From NCBI GenBank assembly GCA_947846985.1, contig CANTUZ010000014.1:11949837-12013836 (forward strand): a DNA stretch of 64,000 bases, in the 5' to 3' direction. Under the pieces are notes generated by a model. The model did not search any database, was not told the DNA's origin, and worked only from the letters and a program-made list of their open reading frames with translations. The first letter of the stretch is position 1. The number at the start of each line of letters is the position of its first letter. Made by a program: the position numbers and the translations under genes. Below, piece after piece: positions 22,210-56,700 of this stretch. Source of the stretch: Fratercula arctica. Its lineage: Eukaryota > Chordata > Aves > Charadriiformes > Alcidae.

Positions 22210-24306
22210 ATGGCGGCGCTGCGGAGAGCGCTGAGGGCACTGCGGGTCGGGGTGCGGGGCCGCTCGGCGGGGCCGGGGGGGGCCCTGGCCCTGCCCCGGG
22301 CGCCGTTGGGGGCCGACCCGCACCCAGAGGAGCCCATGGCGGTGGCACAGAGGAAGGTGAGCGGGGCTACGGGGGGGGGGGGCGGGGCTAGAGGGGAGGG
22401 GGCGGGGCCTGGGACAGGCTGTGGGTGGGGCTAGAGGGAGGGGCGGGGCCAAGGCGGCAGGGGCGGGGCCAAGGCGGCAGGGGCGGGTCTTGGTGAAGGG
22501 GCGGGGATTGCACTTTGCTGATTGGATGGGTGGGAGGCTGGAGGTGGGGCTTCGGGGCTGGGGCTTGGTGAAGGGGCGGGGCTTGCGCTCCATTGGATGG
22601 GCGGGGCTTCGAAGGGAGGGGCTTTGCTTTTGCTCATTGTTGGGGCGGGGCTCATGAATGGAGCGTGTAGGTGGGGGCGTGGTTTAGGGTGGAATGGGGC
22701 GGGGCTTATGGCAGGGGAGGGGCCAGCCTCAGTGGCTGGGTTTATCGGTGGGCGGAGCTTAGGGTGGGGGCGTGGCCTGTTCTCAGGAGGCGGGGCTTAG
22801 CACAGCTCATCTTTTATGGGGTGAATTGGGAGTGGGCGGGGCTTAGCGGCCTAAGGGGCGGGATCATGCTTTGGGGGCGTGGCCTAAGGGGTGGGGGCGG
22901 GGCTTAAAGCTGGTCCAGGAGGGGAAAAGGGGGTGTTGGAGGGGGGAGGGGTGTTTTTGTGCCCCCCACCTGGGTCCCTGGGTGGGGGGGTGGGTGCTGG
23001 GTGGGGACCCAGGCGTTTGGGTGCCGGCAGAACCCGGATTACCATGGCTTTTCGGCGGAGCCGGATGCCGACGTCCTCAACATGCGGGCGGTTTTCTTCA
23101 CCGGCGTCTCCCTCGCCATCGTCCTGGGCTCCGTCTTCCTCCATTACATGCCCGACTACGGGTGAGGGGGGCACCCATGTGTCCGGGGGGGGGGCACCCA
23201 GGTCTTCAGGGGGGCACCCGGGTGTTTGGGAGGGCACCCGAGTGTTGGAGGATTCCTCTTTGCCTGACAAAGATGGGGGAGAGCGTAGAGGTTCTATAGA
23301 GCGCTGTGGGAAGCCTATAGGGGAAGTAGGAAGGGGTATAGGGGGCCCCCAGGTGGGCAATGGGGGTCTATGAGGGGATATAGGGGACCCCTATGGGGAT
23401 TTCGGATGTCTGTAGGAATCTGTGAGAAGATATAAAGGGTCTATGGGAGTCTCTAAGGGGATAGAGGGGGGCCGTGGGGGTCTATAGGGGTCCCTGAGGG
23501 AATATAGGGGGGCCGTGGGGGTCTGTAGGGGTCTATGATGGCATATAGCGTAACCATAAGGGTTTCTGAGGTGATATAGGAGGGCCACGGGGGTCTATAG
23601 GGGTCTCTGAGGGGATACAGGGAGCCTCTAAGGGACCTATGAAGATCTATAAGGATCTAGGGGGAGGTATAGGGGACCCTGAGGAGTTCTATGGGGGTCT
23701 AGAGAAGCTTATGGGGGGATACAGGTGGCTCACAGGGGGACTCTGGAGGTCTATAGGGGTCTAGGAGGAGATATAGGAGGCGTGGGGGAGGTCTGTAGAG
23801 CATTATGGGGAGATACAGGGGGATTCTAGGGGGTCTGTGGGGCTCTAGGGCCCTATAGGAGACCCCCAGTGGGGCTATAGGCCTCCACAGGAGCCTATGA
23901 GGGGATATGGGGGGCTATAGGGTGTCTATAAGGTGTATATAGGGTGCTCTGGGGGCATATACATGAATAGGAGATATAAACCGTTATGGGAGCCTATAGA
24001 CATCTAAACAGCAGCTGTGGGGCGCTGAAGGGGGGGGGGGGGGGGGCTATAGGGATCTATAGGGACGCCTGGGTCCCTGTGGGGTGGGTGTGGGTGGGTC
24101 ACCCAGGGTCGGGGGGGAGTCACCCAGCCGGACGTGTGGGTCCCTGACACTGCCCCCCCACCCCACATCTGCCCCACAGGTTGCAGCAATGGGCCCGCCG
24201 GGAAGCCGAGATCCTCATCCGGGAGCGGGAGAAGAGGGGGGTGCCCCTCTTGGACCCCAACTATTATGACCCCGCTCGCCTCCCCCTGCCCCCCCCCGAG
24301 GAATGA
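22210..24306 (+). CDS. NDUFB11: NDUFB11, complex I accessory subunit (ESSS), three coding exons
   Basis: Accessory subunit of the membrane arm of mitochondrial NADH dehydrogenase, in the inner membrane. Exons: 22210-22356, 23031-23161, 24180-24306 (stop TGA 24304-24306), giving 134 residues against about 153 in human. Exon 1 encodes an Arg/Ala-rich, acid-free presequence typical of mitochondrial import (MAALRRALRALRVGVRG...). Exon 2 carries the conserved NPDYHGF motif and a single membrane helix around AVFFTGVSLAIVLGSVFLHY, ending MPDYG. Exon 3 has the charged matrix/IMS tail QQWARREAEILIRERE. The shortening is in the linker after the presequence. It lies head-to-head with RBM10. Confidence 0.95.
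22360..22990. repeat. GGGGCGGGGCTT GC-box repeat (NDUFB11 intron 1)
   Basis: Roughly 20 GGGCGGGGC or GGGCGTGGC boxes at irregular 25-35-bp spacing, on the same strand as the gene. Confidence 0.75.
23165..24060. repeat. GGTCTATAGGGGTCT degenerate repeat (NDUFB11 intron 2)
   Basis: Units of 25-45 bp around TCTATAGGGG. The array starts within a few bases of the donor at 23161. Confidence 0.8.
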
Positions 24307-24440
24307 AGCCCTGGGACATCCCCCCCCCTCGACCCCTGGGACTCCATGGGTGGCCCCCCAGGGTGCCCCTGCCCAGACACCTGGGTTCCCTTTTTGAGGG
24401 GGGGGGGGGAAGGGGCGGGTGTCCCTGCTGTGGGTCTGTG

Positions 24441-24446
24441 AATAAA
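24441..24446 (+). terminator. NDUFB11: NDUFB11 polyadenylation signal AATAAA
   Basis: A canonical AATAAA lies 135 bp after the stop codon, in GTGAATAAAGCG. It is followed by a T/G-rich stretch near 24480, as expected downstream of a cleavage site. Confidence 0.85.
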
Positions 24447-24469
24447 GCGATGGGGGCTCGGCCGGACGC

Positions 24470-25640
24470 CTGGGACCCCTTTTTTTTGGGGGGGGGGGGG
24501 GTGTGTGGGAGTCCTGGATGCCTGGGTCCTAAAGCATCCCCCCAGCCCCCCTATAGTTCCCCATGGCCCCCTATAGCCCCACCCCAGGCCCCTATAGGGC
24601 CTCCCAGCCCCCCCCATAGGGCCCTATAGCCCCTCAAGCCCCTGTTGGGCACCTATAGGGCTCCCCCATAACTCCCCAGTGAGCCCCTACAGGCTCCCCC
24701 AACCCTTATAGCACCCCATAACCCCCCCCATAGGCTGCTATAGCCCCTCAGCCACCCCGTAAGCCCCTAACCGCCTCCCCCCTCAGGTATCCATAGGCCG
24801 CCATATGGCCCTATAGGTCTCCCTACACCTCCATTGCCACCTGTAGGTCTCCTATAGTTCACTATAGGGCCCTATATCCCCCTATAAACCCCAACAGAGC
24901 CCTATAACCCCTGCCCCATAGCCCATTCTAGCCCCCTTATAGCTCCTTCCATAGCCCCCTATGGCTCTCTGGGTCCCTATATCCCCCCCCCCCATAGCCT
25001 CCCCATAGGTCTCTATTGACACCTCTATGGGCCCCTTATATGCCCACATGGGGCTCTATGGGGTCCTCATAGTTTTCTATATGCTTCTATATTGTGTTTC
25101 AAGCTCCTACTGATACTACTATAAGTACCTGTATCCTGTTATAGGCCATTATAGGTTTCCTGTAGTGCCCTACAAAGCTTCCATAGGTCTCTATTGCTGC
25201 TTATGGGCCCTATATCTACAGATCTCTCATAGCCCCATATGGGCCTCCTATAGGCCCCTATAGGTCTCCCATAGGCCCCCTATAGCCCCCAATATCCCCT
25301 CATAGGCCCCTATAGGTTCCCCATAGTCCCCTATATCCCCTCATAGGCCTCACAGGCTTCCCGTAGCCACCTATAGGCCCCTACATCCCCTCATAGGGCC
25401 CTATAGGCTCCCCATAGTCCCCTATATCCCCTCATAGGCCTCACAGGCTTCCCGTAGCCACCTATAGGCCCCTATATCCCCTCATAGGGCCCTTATAGGC
25501 CCCTGTAGGCTCCCCATAGCCCCTTATATCCCCTCATAAGACCTTATAGGCCACCCATAACCCCTATAGGCCCCCGTACCCCCCTATAGGCCTCCTGTAG
25601 CCCCCTATAGGCCTCGCTATAGAGCCCCCATGTCCCCTCC
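24470..25640. repeat. Intergenic CCCTATAGG-type degenerate tandem repeat
   Basis: Between NDUFB11 and UBA1, short units around CCCTATAGGCCCC repeat with many variants. A roughly 100-bp segment occurs twice (near 25330 and 25430, around CCTCACAGGCTTCCCGTAG). No gene is seen here. Confidence 0.8.
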
Positions 25641-26042
25641 CGGCCGCCGTCGGGGCCGCGCGCGCCGTGCTGTGTCACGAGGCCCCGCCCCCTCATCACG
25701 TATGCAGGGCGTGGGGGGCGGAAGTGGGCGTGGTCCATCCATCCGGGTCCCTCCGCGCGCCCCCCCCGCGGAAGGGGGCGTGGCCACCCCCCACCAGGTG
25801 CGCGCGCCCCACCCCAACCCCCCCCCCCCCCCAGTCACGGCGTCGGAGGCGGGCGGGAGGCGTCAGCCAATGGGAGCGCGGCGCCGGGGGCCGGCGGCCA
25901 ATGGGGGGGCGTCGGGGGGCGGGGCCGGGCGCGAGGAGGGAGGGAGGGGGGAAAGGAAGGGGCCGCCGCCGCCGCCATCTTGTCGCGGAGGAGCCGAGCG
26001 GAGCGGGCGGGACCCGGCGGCGGGGCCTGGACAGCATCATTG
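25640..26042 (+). promoter_or_regulatory. UBA1: UBA1 CpG-island promoter and non-coding first exon
   Basis: A CpG-dense block with CRE/E-box-like TCACGT at 25696, CCAAT boxes at 25867 and 25898, and a GCCGCCATCTTG (reverse YY1-like) motif near 25970. A leader exon appears to end at the donor TTG|GTGCGG (26042). Its 5' limit is not defined. No TATA box is seen. Confidence 0.7.
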
Positions 26043-26259
26043 GTGCGGGGATACGGGCGGGGGCCGGGGGGGGCTCCGGAGGGTGGGGGAGACGTGGGGG
26101 GGTGTCCCGGGCCGGGGGGGGGAGGGAGCGGCGGCGGCGGCGGCCCCGGTTGGTGGGAAGCCGGCCCCGGTTGGGGGGAGCTCCCCCTTCCCCCTCAGGG
26201 TGGGGGGGGTGGTGTGAGGGGAGAAACCCCCCCCCCGGGGGGAGCCGGTGGTGGGAACC

Positions 26260-27250
26260 CCATCCCCCAGACCTTCATTAATGGAACCTCATTAGTGGGA
26301 GCCTCCTTCGTTAATGGGAAATCGCCTCATTAATGGAACCTCCCCACCATCCCCCCCGGCGAACCCCGGTAATGGGGCCCCCCCCGGAACCCTCATTAAT
26401 GGAACCTCCCTCATTAATGGGACCCCCCCCGGGACCCTAATTAATGGGAACCTCATTAATAGGAAGCCTCTCATTAATAGGAGCCCCCCCCCCCTTAATA
26501 GGAACCCCCTCATTAATGGACCTCCACACACACCCCGGAGACCCCGGTAATGGGAACCCCCCCGGGTGCCTAATCAATGGAATCCCATTAACAGGAACTT
26601 TATTTATTAATGGGACACACCCCCACCCCCCCCGGAAGCTCATTAATGGGATCCTCGTTAATAGGATTCCCCCTTATTTCATGGCACTCCCCCGGACCCT
26701 AATTAAGGGGACCCTCGTTAATAGGAACCTTCTTCATTAATGGGACCCTCATGAATGGGACCCCCCCAGAACCTCATTAATGGGAACCTCGTTAATGGGA
26801 ACCTCCCTCATTAATGGGTCCCCCAACCTCATTAATGGGAGGCTCGTTAATAGGAACCCCCCCAGATCCTCATTGGTGGGAACCTTTCTCATTAGTAGGA
26901 AAAATTTCTCATTAACGAGGACCTTCTTAATAGGAACCTCCCTCATCAATGGGTACCCAGCCCCCCAGAACCCTAATTAGTGGGAACCTTGTTAATAGCA
27001 ACTTTCCTCATTAATGGGGACCTCCCCCCCAGGACCCTCGTTAATGGGGACCTCGTTAATACGAACCCCTGTCATTAAGAAGAACCTGCCTCGTTAATGG
27101 CCCCCCCCCCCCCCCCCCCCCCCCGAGGACCCTCATTAATAGGAGCCTCACTCATTAATGGGAACGTCATTAACAGGAACCCCCCTCGTTAATGGCTGCT
27201 CCCCCAGGACCCTCGTTGGTGGGACCCTCGTTAATACAAGCTCGTCTCGT
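26260..27250. repeat. UBA1: CTCATTAATGGGACC minisatellite (UBA1 intron 1)
   Basis: About 55 units of 14-18 bp centred on CATTAATGGGAAC, with ATTAAT palindromes. It includes a pure run of 24 C at 27101-27124. Confidence 0.9.
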
Positions 27251-27936
27251 TAATGGGACCCCCTTGGGGGGAGGGGGCTGTCCTGGGTGCCTGGGTCCCT
27301 TTGGGGGTGGCCAGTGTCACCCAGTGTCCCCCCCGGTGTCCCCTGGTGTGTCACCCAGGGTCCCCTGGTGTCACCATCCATCCCCTGGTGTCACCCTCCC
27401 TCTCCCATTGTCACCCCATGTCCCCCCCTGGTGTCCCCTGCTGTCACCTACTGTCCCCTCATGGCCACTGTCTCCATCACCTGGTGTCACCTTGGTGTCA
27501 CCCACCCTCTCCCAGTGTCACCCCGTGTCCCCTGGTGTCCCCTCCGTCCCTCAACGTTACCCACTGTCCCCTGGTGTCACCCTCTCTGTCTGCTGGTGTC
27601 ACCGTCCATCGCTCGGTGTCACCCAGTGTCCCCCCCCAGTGTCCCCTGGTGTGTCACCATCCATTCCCTGGTGTCACCCTCCCTGTCCCATTGTCACCCA
27701 GTGTCCCCCCTGGTGTCACCCAATGTCCCCCTCCATCCCCCAGTGTCACCTGGTGTGTCACCCGGTGTCACCGGGTGCCACTGCGTGTCCCTCGGTGCCA
27801 CCCCGTGTGTCACCCACCACCCTCAGTGTCACCTACTGCCACCCCCATCCCCCTACATGTCACCCTGTGTCCCCCTGCTGTCACCCCTGTTGTCACCCCC
27901 GTGTCCCCTGCTGACCTCTGACCTCTGACCCCGCAG

Positions 27937-51696
<23,760 letters not shown>

Positions 51697-51849
51697 CCCC
51701 GCCCCCCCTGCCCCGCCCTCTCCTCCCATTGGTCACCTCGCCCGCCCGTTAGTCGTCGTCGTGTCTTGGCTCCGCCCCCTCCCCCCCCCCCCACCCCCCG
51801 GCATGGGAGGGGAGGGGAGGGGGGGGGGGGGCGGGGTTTCGGGGTTCTA

Positions 51850-51855
51850 TATAAA
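51850..51855 (+). terminator. UBA1: Candidate UBA1 polyadenylation signal (TATAAA variant)
   Basis: No AATAAA is seen between the UBA1 stop and 51870. TATAAA, in TCTATATAAAGC, lies about 155 bp after the stop and is the best candidate hexamer before the YY1-like array begins. It could also be read as a TATA box. Confidence 0.4.
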
Positions 51856-51869
51856 GCTAGACGTTGGCA

Positions 51870-52690
51870 CAAGATGGCCGCCCAGGGGTGTGTGGGGGAG
51901 GCAAAATGGCCACCGCGGCGGGGGCGGCGAGGGGAGTGTGGCACCGAGATGGCCACCAGGTGACGTTGAAGTGGCGCCAAGATGGCTTCCGGGGGGAGTG
52001 TGGCCCCAAGATGGCCGCTAGGTGACACTGTGGTGGCACCAAGATGGCTGCCAAGGGGGGGGTGTGGCCCCAAGATGGCCGCCAAGGGGGGGGTGGCCCC
52101 AAGATGGCCGCCAGGTGATGTCAAAGTGGCCCCAAGATGGCCGCCAAGGGGGAGTGTGGCCCCAAGATGGCCGCCAGGTGATGTCAAAGTGGCCCCAAGA
52201 TGGCCGCCAAGGGGGAGTGTGGCCCCAAGATGGCCGCCAGGTGATGTCAAAGTGGCCCCAAGATGGCCGCCAAGGGGGAGTGTGGCCCCAAGATGGCCGC
52301 CAGGTGATGTCAAAGTGGCCCCAAGATGGCCGCCAAGGGGGAGTGTGGCCCCAAGATGGCCGCCAGGTGATGTCAAAGTGGCCCCAAGATGGCCACCAAG
52401 GCGGGGTGTGGCCCCAAGATGGCGGCCAGGTGACACTGTGGTGGCCCCAAGATGGCTGCCAAGGGGGGGTGTGGCTCCAAGATGGCCGCCAAGGGGGGGG
52501 TGGCCCCAAGATGGCCTCCATGGTGGGGTGTGGCCCCAAGATGGCTGCCAAGGGGGGTGTGGCCCCAAGATGGCCGCCAGGTGCCACCGTGGTGGCCCCA
52601 AGATGGCCGCCAAGGGGGGGGGTGTGGCCCCAAGATGGCCGCCAGGGGGTGTGGCTCCAAGATGGCCGCCAGGGGGTGTGGCCCCACGAC
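51870..52690 (+). repeat. CAAGATGGCCGCC minisatellite: about 25 YY1-like motifs
   Basis: Units of about 31 bp alternate to make 63-64-bp dimers (GTGGCCCCAAGATGGCCGCC plus either AAGGGGGAGT or AGGTGATGTCAAA). Each unit holds AAGATGGC, which matches the YY1 consensus core. The array lies between the convergent 3' ends of UBA1 and CCDC115. Five dimers in 52090-52380 are nearly identical. Confidence 0.92.
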
Positions 52691-52722
52691 GGTGACACGG
52701 GCCCAGCTGCCGCCCCCAGGCC

Positions 52723-52728
52723 TTTATT
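52723..52728 (-). terminator. CCDC115: CCDC115 polyadenylation signal AATAAA (minus strand)
   Basis: Plus-strand CCTTTATTGG gives CCAATAAAGG on the minus strand, about 480 bp past the stop at 53209. The 3' untranslated part (52705-53208) is more of the same minisatellite. Confidence 0.8.
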
Positions 52729-52799
52729 GGGGGGAGGGGCCAGGGCGGGGGGCCCCGTCACGGGGACAGTGACGCCGCTGGCCCCGGGGGGGTGGCACT

Positions 52800-53760
52800 G
52801 GGCGTCCCCGCGTCACCCGGCGTGTCGGTGTCACCCGGCGGCGTGGTGTCCCCCAGCTCCTCCGTGTCCCCCGTGGTCTCTGTGTCACAGGGGGGCTCGC
52901 TGTCACCTGGGGTCCCCATGTCCCCCAGGGTCCCCGTGTCCCCCATGGCCATGGTGTCCCCAAGGGTCCCCGTGTCCCCCAGGGTCTTGGTGTCCCCAAG
53001 GGTCCCCGTGTCCCCCAGGGTCTTGGTGTCCCCCATGGCCATGGTGTCCCCAAGGGTCTTGGTGTCCCCCAGGGTCCCCGTGTCACCCATGGCCATGGTG
53101 TCCCCGAGGGTCTTGGTGTCCCCAAGGGTCCCCATGTTCCCCAGGGTCCCCGTGTCACCCATGGCCATGGTGTCCCCAAGGGTCCCCATGTCCCCCAGGG
53201 TCCCCGTGTCACCCATGGCCATGGTGTCCCCAAGGGTCCCCAACCATCTCAGTGTCCCCAAGGGTCTCGGTGTCACCTGGGGTCCCCGTGTCCCCCGTGG
53301 TCTCAATGTCCCCCAGGGTCCCCATGTCCCCCATGGCCATGGTGTCCCCAAGGGTCCCTGTGTCCCCAAGGGTTCCCATGTCCCCCAGGGTCCCCGTGTC
53401 CCCCATGGCCGTGGTGTCCCCAAGGGTCTTGGTGTCCCCAAGGGTCCCCATGTCCCCTGTGGCCATGGTGTCCCCCAGGGTCCCCGTGTCCCCCATGGCC
53501 ATGGTGTCCCCAAGGGTCCCCGTGTCCCCCAGGGTCCCCGTGTCCCCCATGGCCATGGTGTCCCCAAGGGTCCCCATGTCCACAACCACCCCGGTGTCCC
53601 CAAGGGTCTTAGTGTCCCCCAGGGTCCCCGTGTCCCCGTGGCTCTTGGTGTCCCCGAAGGTCTCAGTGTCACCTGGGGTCTCGGTGTCCCCCACCATCTC
53701 CACCTCCCCGAGGCTCTCCGTGTCCCCAACCGCTTCGGCGTCCCCTGGGCTCCCCGTGTC
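52800..53760 (-). repeat. CCDC115: 18-bp-based minisatellite in the last exon of CCDC115
   Basis: On the plus strand the units are AAGGGTCCCCGTGTCCCCC or CATGGCCATGGTGTCCCC. Because they are multiples of 3, several frames stay open on both strands. Positions 53209-53760 are translated as the GDTxTL tail; 52800-53208 is the 3' untranslated region. Confidence 0.88.
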
Positions 53761-56700
53761 ACCCGTGCTCTTGGCGTCCCCGCCCCGGTGACGCGCGCGC
53801 CGCAGGAGGGTGCGGTAGCGGGTGGTGGCCGCCATCGCTGCCTCCTGCAGCCCGGCCACCTCCAGGGCCACCGTCACCCCTGGGGACAGGGGACGCGGGG
53901 GGGGGGGGGTGACACGTGGGGGTGTGATGCGGCATCACGACTTCTAGGCTCCTCCCAATTTTGGGACACCCCCCCCCCCAGCTTTGGGGACCCCCCTGGA
54001 ATTTTGGGGACACCCCCCCCGGCTTTTGGGGACTCCCTTATATTTTGGGGACACCCCCCCCCCCCGGGATTGGGGACCCCCCCCACTTTTGGGCCCCCCC
54101 CTTCCACGAATTTTGGGGACCCCCCCCAGATTTTGGAGATTCCCCCCCACTTTTGGGGACTCCCTTATATTTTGGGGACCTCCCCCCCCCACCCCGGGTT
54201 TTGGGGACCCCCCCCCGAATTTCGGGGACATACACCCCCCCCCCCCCCCAGGTTTTAGGGACACCCCCCCCACACACATTTTTGGGCCCCCCCCCAGATT
54301 TTGGGGGAACCCCCCCAGGCTTTTGGGGACCACCCCCAGATTTGGGGACCCCCCCATTTTTTGGGGACCCCCTTCTATTTAAGGGGACCCCCCCCCCCCG
54401 ATTTTGGGCCCCCCCCTCACCCCGGACGAAGCTGCCCTGGGCCTGCCGCAGGCTGGGGGGCACTAGGACCCCGAACCAGGTGAGGGGGTCAGGGGGGCGC
54501 CGAGGGGGGGCTCCCCCTTTGCCTGGGGGACCCCGACGCTGCCGCAGCCCTGGGGGGGGGGGGCAAAGGTCAGCGACACCCCAAAAATTACTGGAGACCC
54601 CCCCCAGCATCCCAAATCCCCCCCCAGCACCCACGGGACCCCCCCCAGCACCCCAAATCCCCCCCCAGCCCCCACGGGACCCCCCCCCAGCACCCCAAAT
54701 CCCCCCCCAGCCCCCACGGGACCCCCCCCAGCACCCCAAATCCCCCCCCAGCACCCACGGGACCCCCCCCCAGCACCCACGGGACCCCCCCCAGCACCCC
54801 AAATCCCCCCCCAGCACCCATGGGGACCCCCCCCCAGCACCCCAAATCCCCCCCCAGCACCCACGGGACCCCCCCCCCAGCACCCCAAATCCCCCCCCAG
54901 CCCCCACGGGACCCCCCCCCCAGCACCCCAAATCCCCCCCCAGCCCCCACGGGACCCCCCCCAGCACCCCAAATCCCCCCCCAGCACCCATGGGACCCCC
55001 CCCCCAGCACCCACGGGACCCCCCCCAGCACCCCAAATCCCCCCCCAGCACCCATAGGGACCCCCCCCAGCACCCCAAATCCCCCCCCAGCACCCATGGG
55101 GACCCCCCCCCCAGCACCCACGGGACCCCCCCCCAGCACCCATAGGGACCCCCCCCCCAGCACCCCAAATCCCCCCCCCAGCACCCACGGGACCCCCCCC
55201 CCAGCACCCCAAATCCCCCGCCAGCCCCCACGGGACCCCCCCCAGCACCCCAAATCCCCCCCCAGCCCCCACGGGACCCCCCCCAGCACCCCAAATCCCC
55301 CCCCAGCACCCATAGGGACCCCCCCAGCACCCCAAATCCCCCCCCAGCCCCCACGGGACCCCCCCCCAGCACCCCAAATCCCCCCCCAGCACCCATGGGA
55401 CCCCCCCCCCAGCACCCACAGGACCCCCCCCCAGCACCCCAAATCCCCCCCCAGCACCCATGGGACCCCCCCCCAGCCCCCACGGGACCCCCCCTCACCG
55501 TCGCCCCGCCCCAGCTGGGGGTCGGGCTCCTGGGGGTCCGTCCCCGGCACCTCCTCAAAGCACAGGGCCCCCCCCGCGTCCTGCCTTGGGGGGACAGGGG
55601 GGACACGGGTGTCACCTCCCTGGGGGGGCACCCCCGCGCCACCCCCTGCACCCTGAAATCTCCCCTCCCCCCCCAAATTTGGGACATCGGTGTCACACTG
55701 CCCCCCCCCCCCCCCCCAAAATGGGGACACCCCTGTGTCACCCCACTGTCCTCCCCCTGAACTGGGGACACCAGTGTCACACACCCCCCCCAACTGGGGA
55801 CACTGATGTCACTCCCTCCCAAATTGGGGCCACCCCCATGTCACACCCCCACCCTCCCCCCAAACTGGGGACACCCATGTCACTCACATCCCCCCCAAGA
55901 GGTGACATCGGTGCCACCCCCTCCTTGGGGACACCCCTGTCACCCCCCAGCCCTGTGCCCCCAAGTGGCCCCATGTCCCTTTTTGTCCCCCCCACCCCAC
56001 TCCCCGCCAATGGGTCCCCAGGTGTCCCTGTCACCCCCCTCCTCGGTGTCACCCCCCTCCTCGGTGTCACCCCCCCCCCCCCACGATGTCACCTGGGGAG
56101 GACGCGGACGCGGGGCACCATGGTGGCCCCGTACTGCAGGGACGAGACGCGGTGACACCCCAGGGAGTACCGGGCCTGGGACAGGGACAGCCACCCCTGG
56201 GGACATGGGGACACCATGGGTGACACGGAGACATGGGGACAGGGACAGCCACCCCTGGGGACATGGGGACACCATGGGTGACACGGAGACATGGGGACAG
56301 GGACAACCACCCCTGGGGACATGGGGACACGGGTGACAAAGGGGACACGGGGACAAGGGGGACATGGGGACAAGGGGGACATGGGGACAAGGGGGACAGG
56401 GACAGGGACAGGCACCCCTGGGGACATGGGGACACGGGTGACAAAGGGGACACGGGGACAAGGGGGACATGGGGACAAGGGGGACATGGGGACAAGGGGG
56501 ACAGGGACAGGGACAGGCACCCCTGGGGACATGGGGACACGGGTGACAAGGGGGACACGGGGACAGGGACAGGCACCCCTGGGACATGGGGACACAGGTG
56601 ACAAGGGGGACACGGGGACAAGGGGGACAGGGACAGCCACCCCTGGGACATGGGGACACGGGTGACAAAGGGGACACGGGGACAAGGGGGACAGGGACAG

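Noticed and set aside
51845..51860. TATA box with a promoter downstream of UBA1
   Set aside because: No gene follows on the plus strand; the motif fits better as a variant polyadenylation hexamer for UBA1, though this is uncertain.
52022..53791. 589-codon plus-strand frame across the YY1-like array and the CCDC115 tail
   Set aside because: It is an open frame created by repeat units that lack stops; it has no family similarity, and the opposite strand carries the conserved CCDC115 exon.
54038..55822. 594-codon minus-strand Gly/Trp/Cys-rich frame
   Set aside because: It reads straight through introns of CCDC115 made of the CAGCACCCC repeat; only the short exons inside it match the family.
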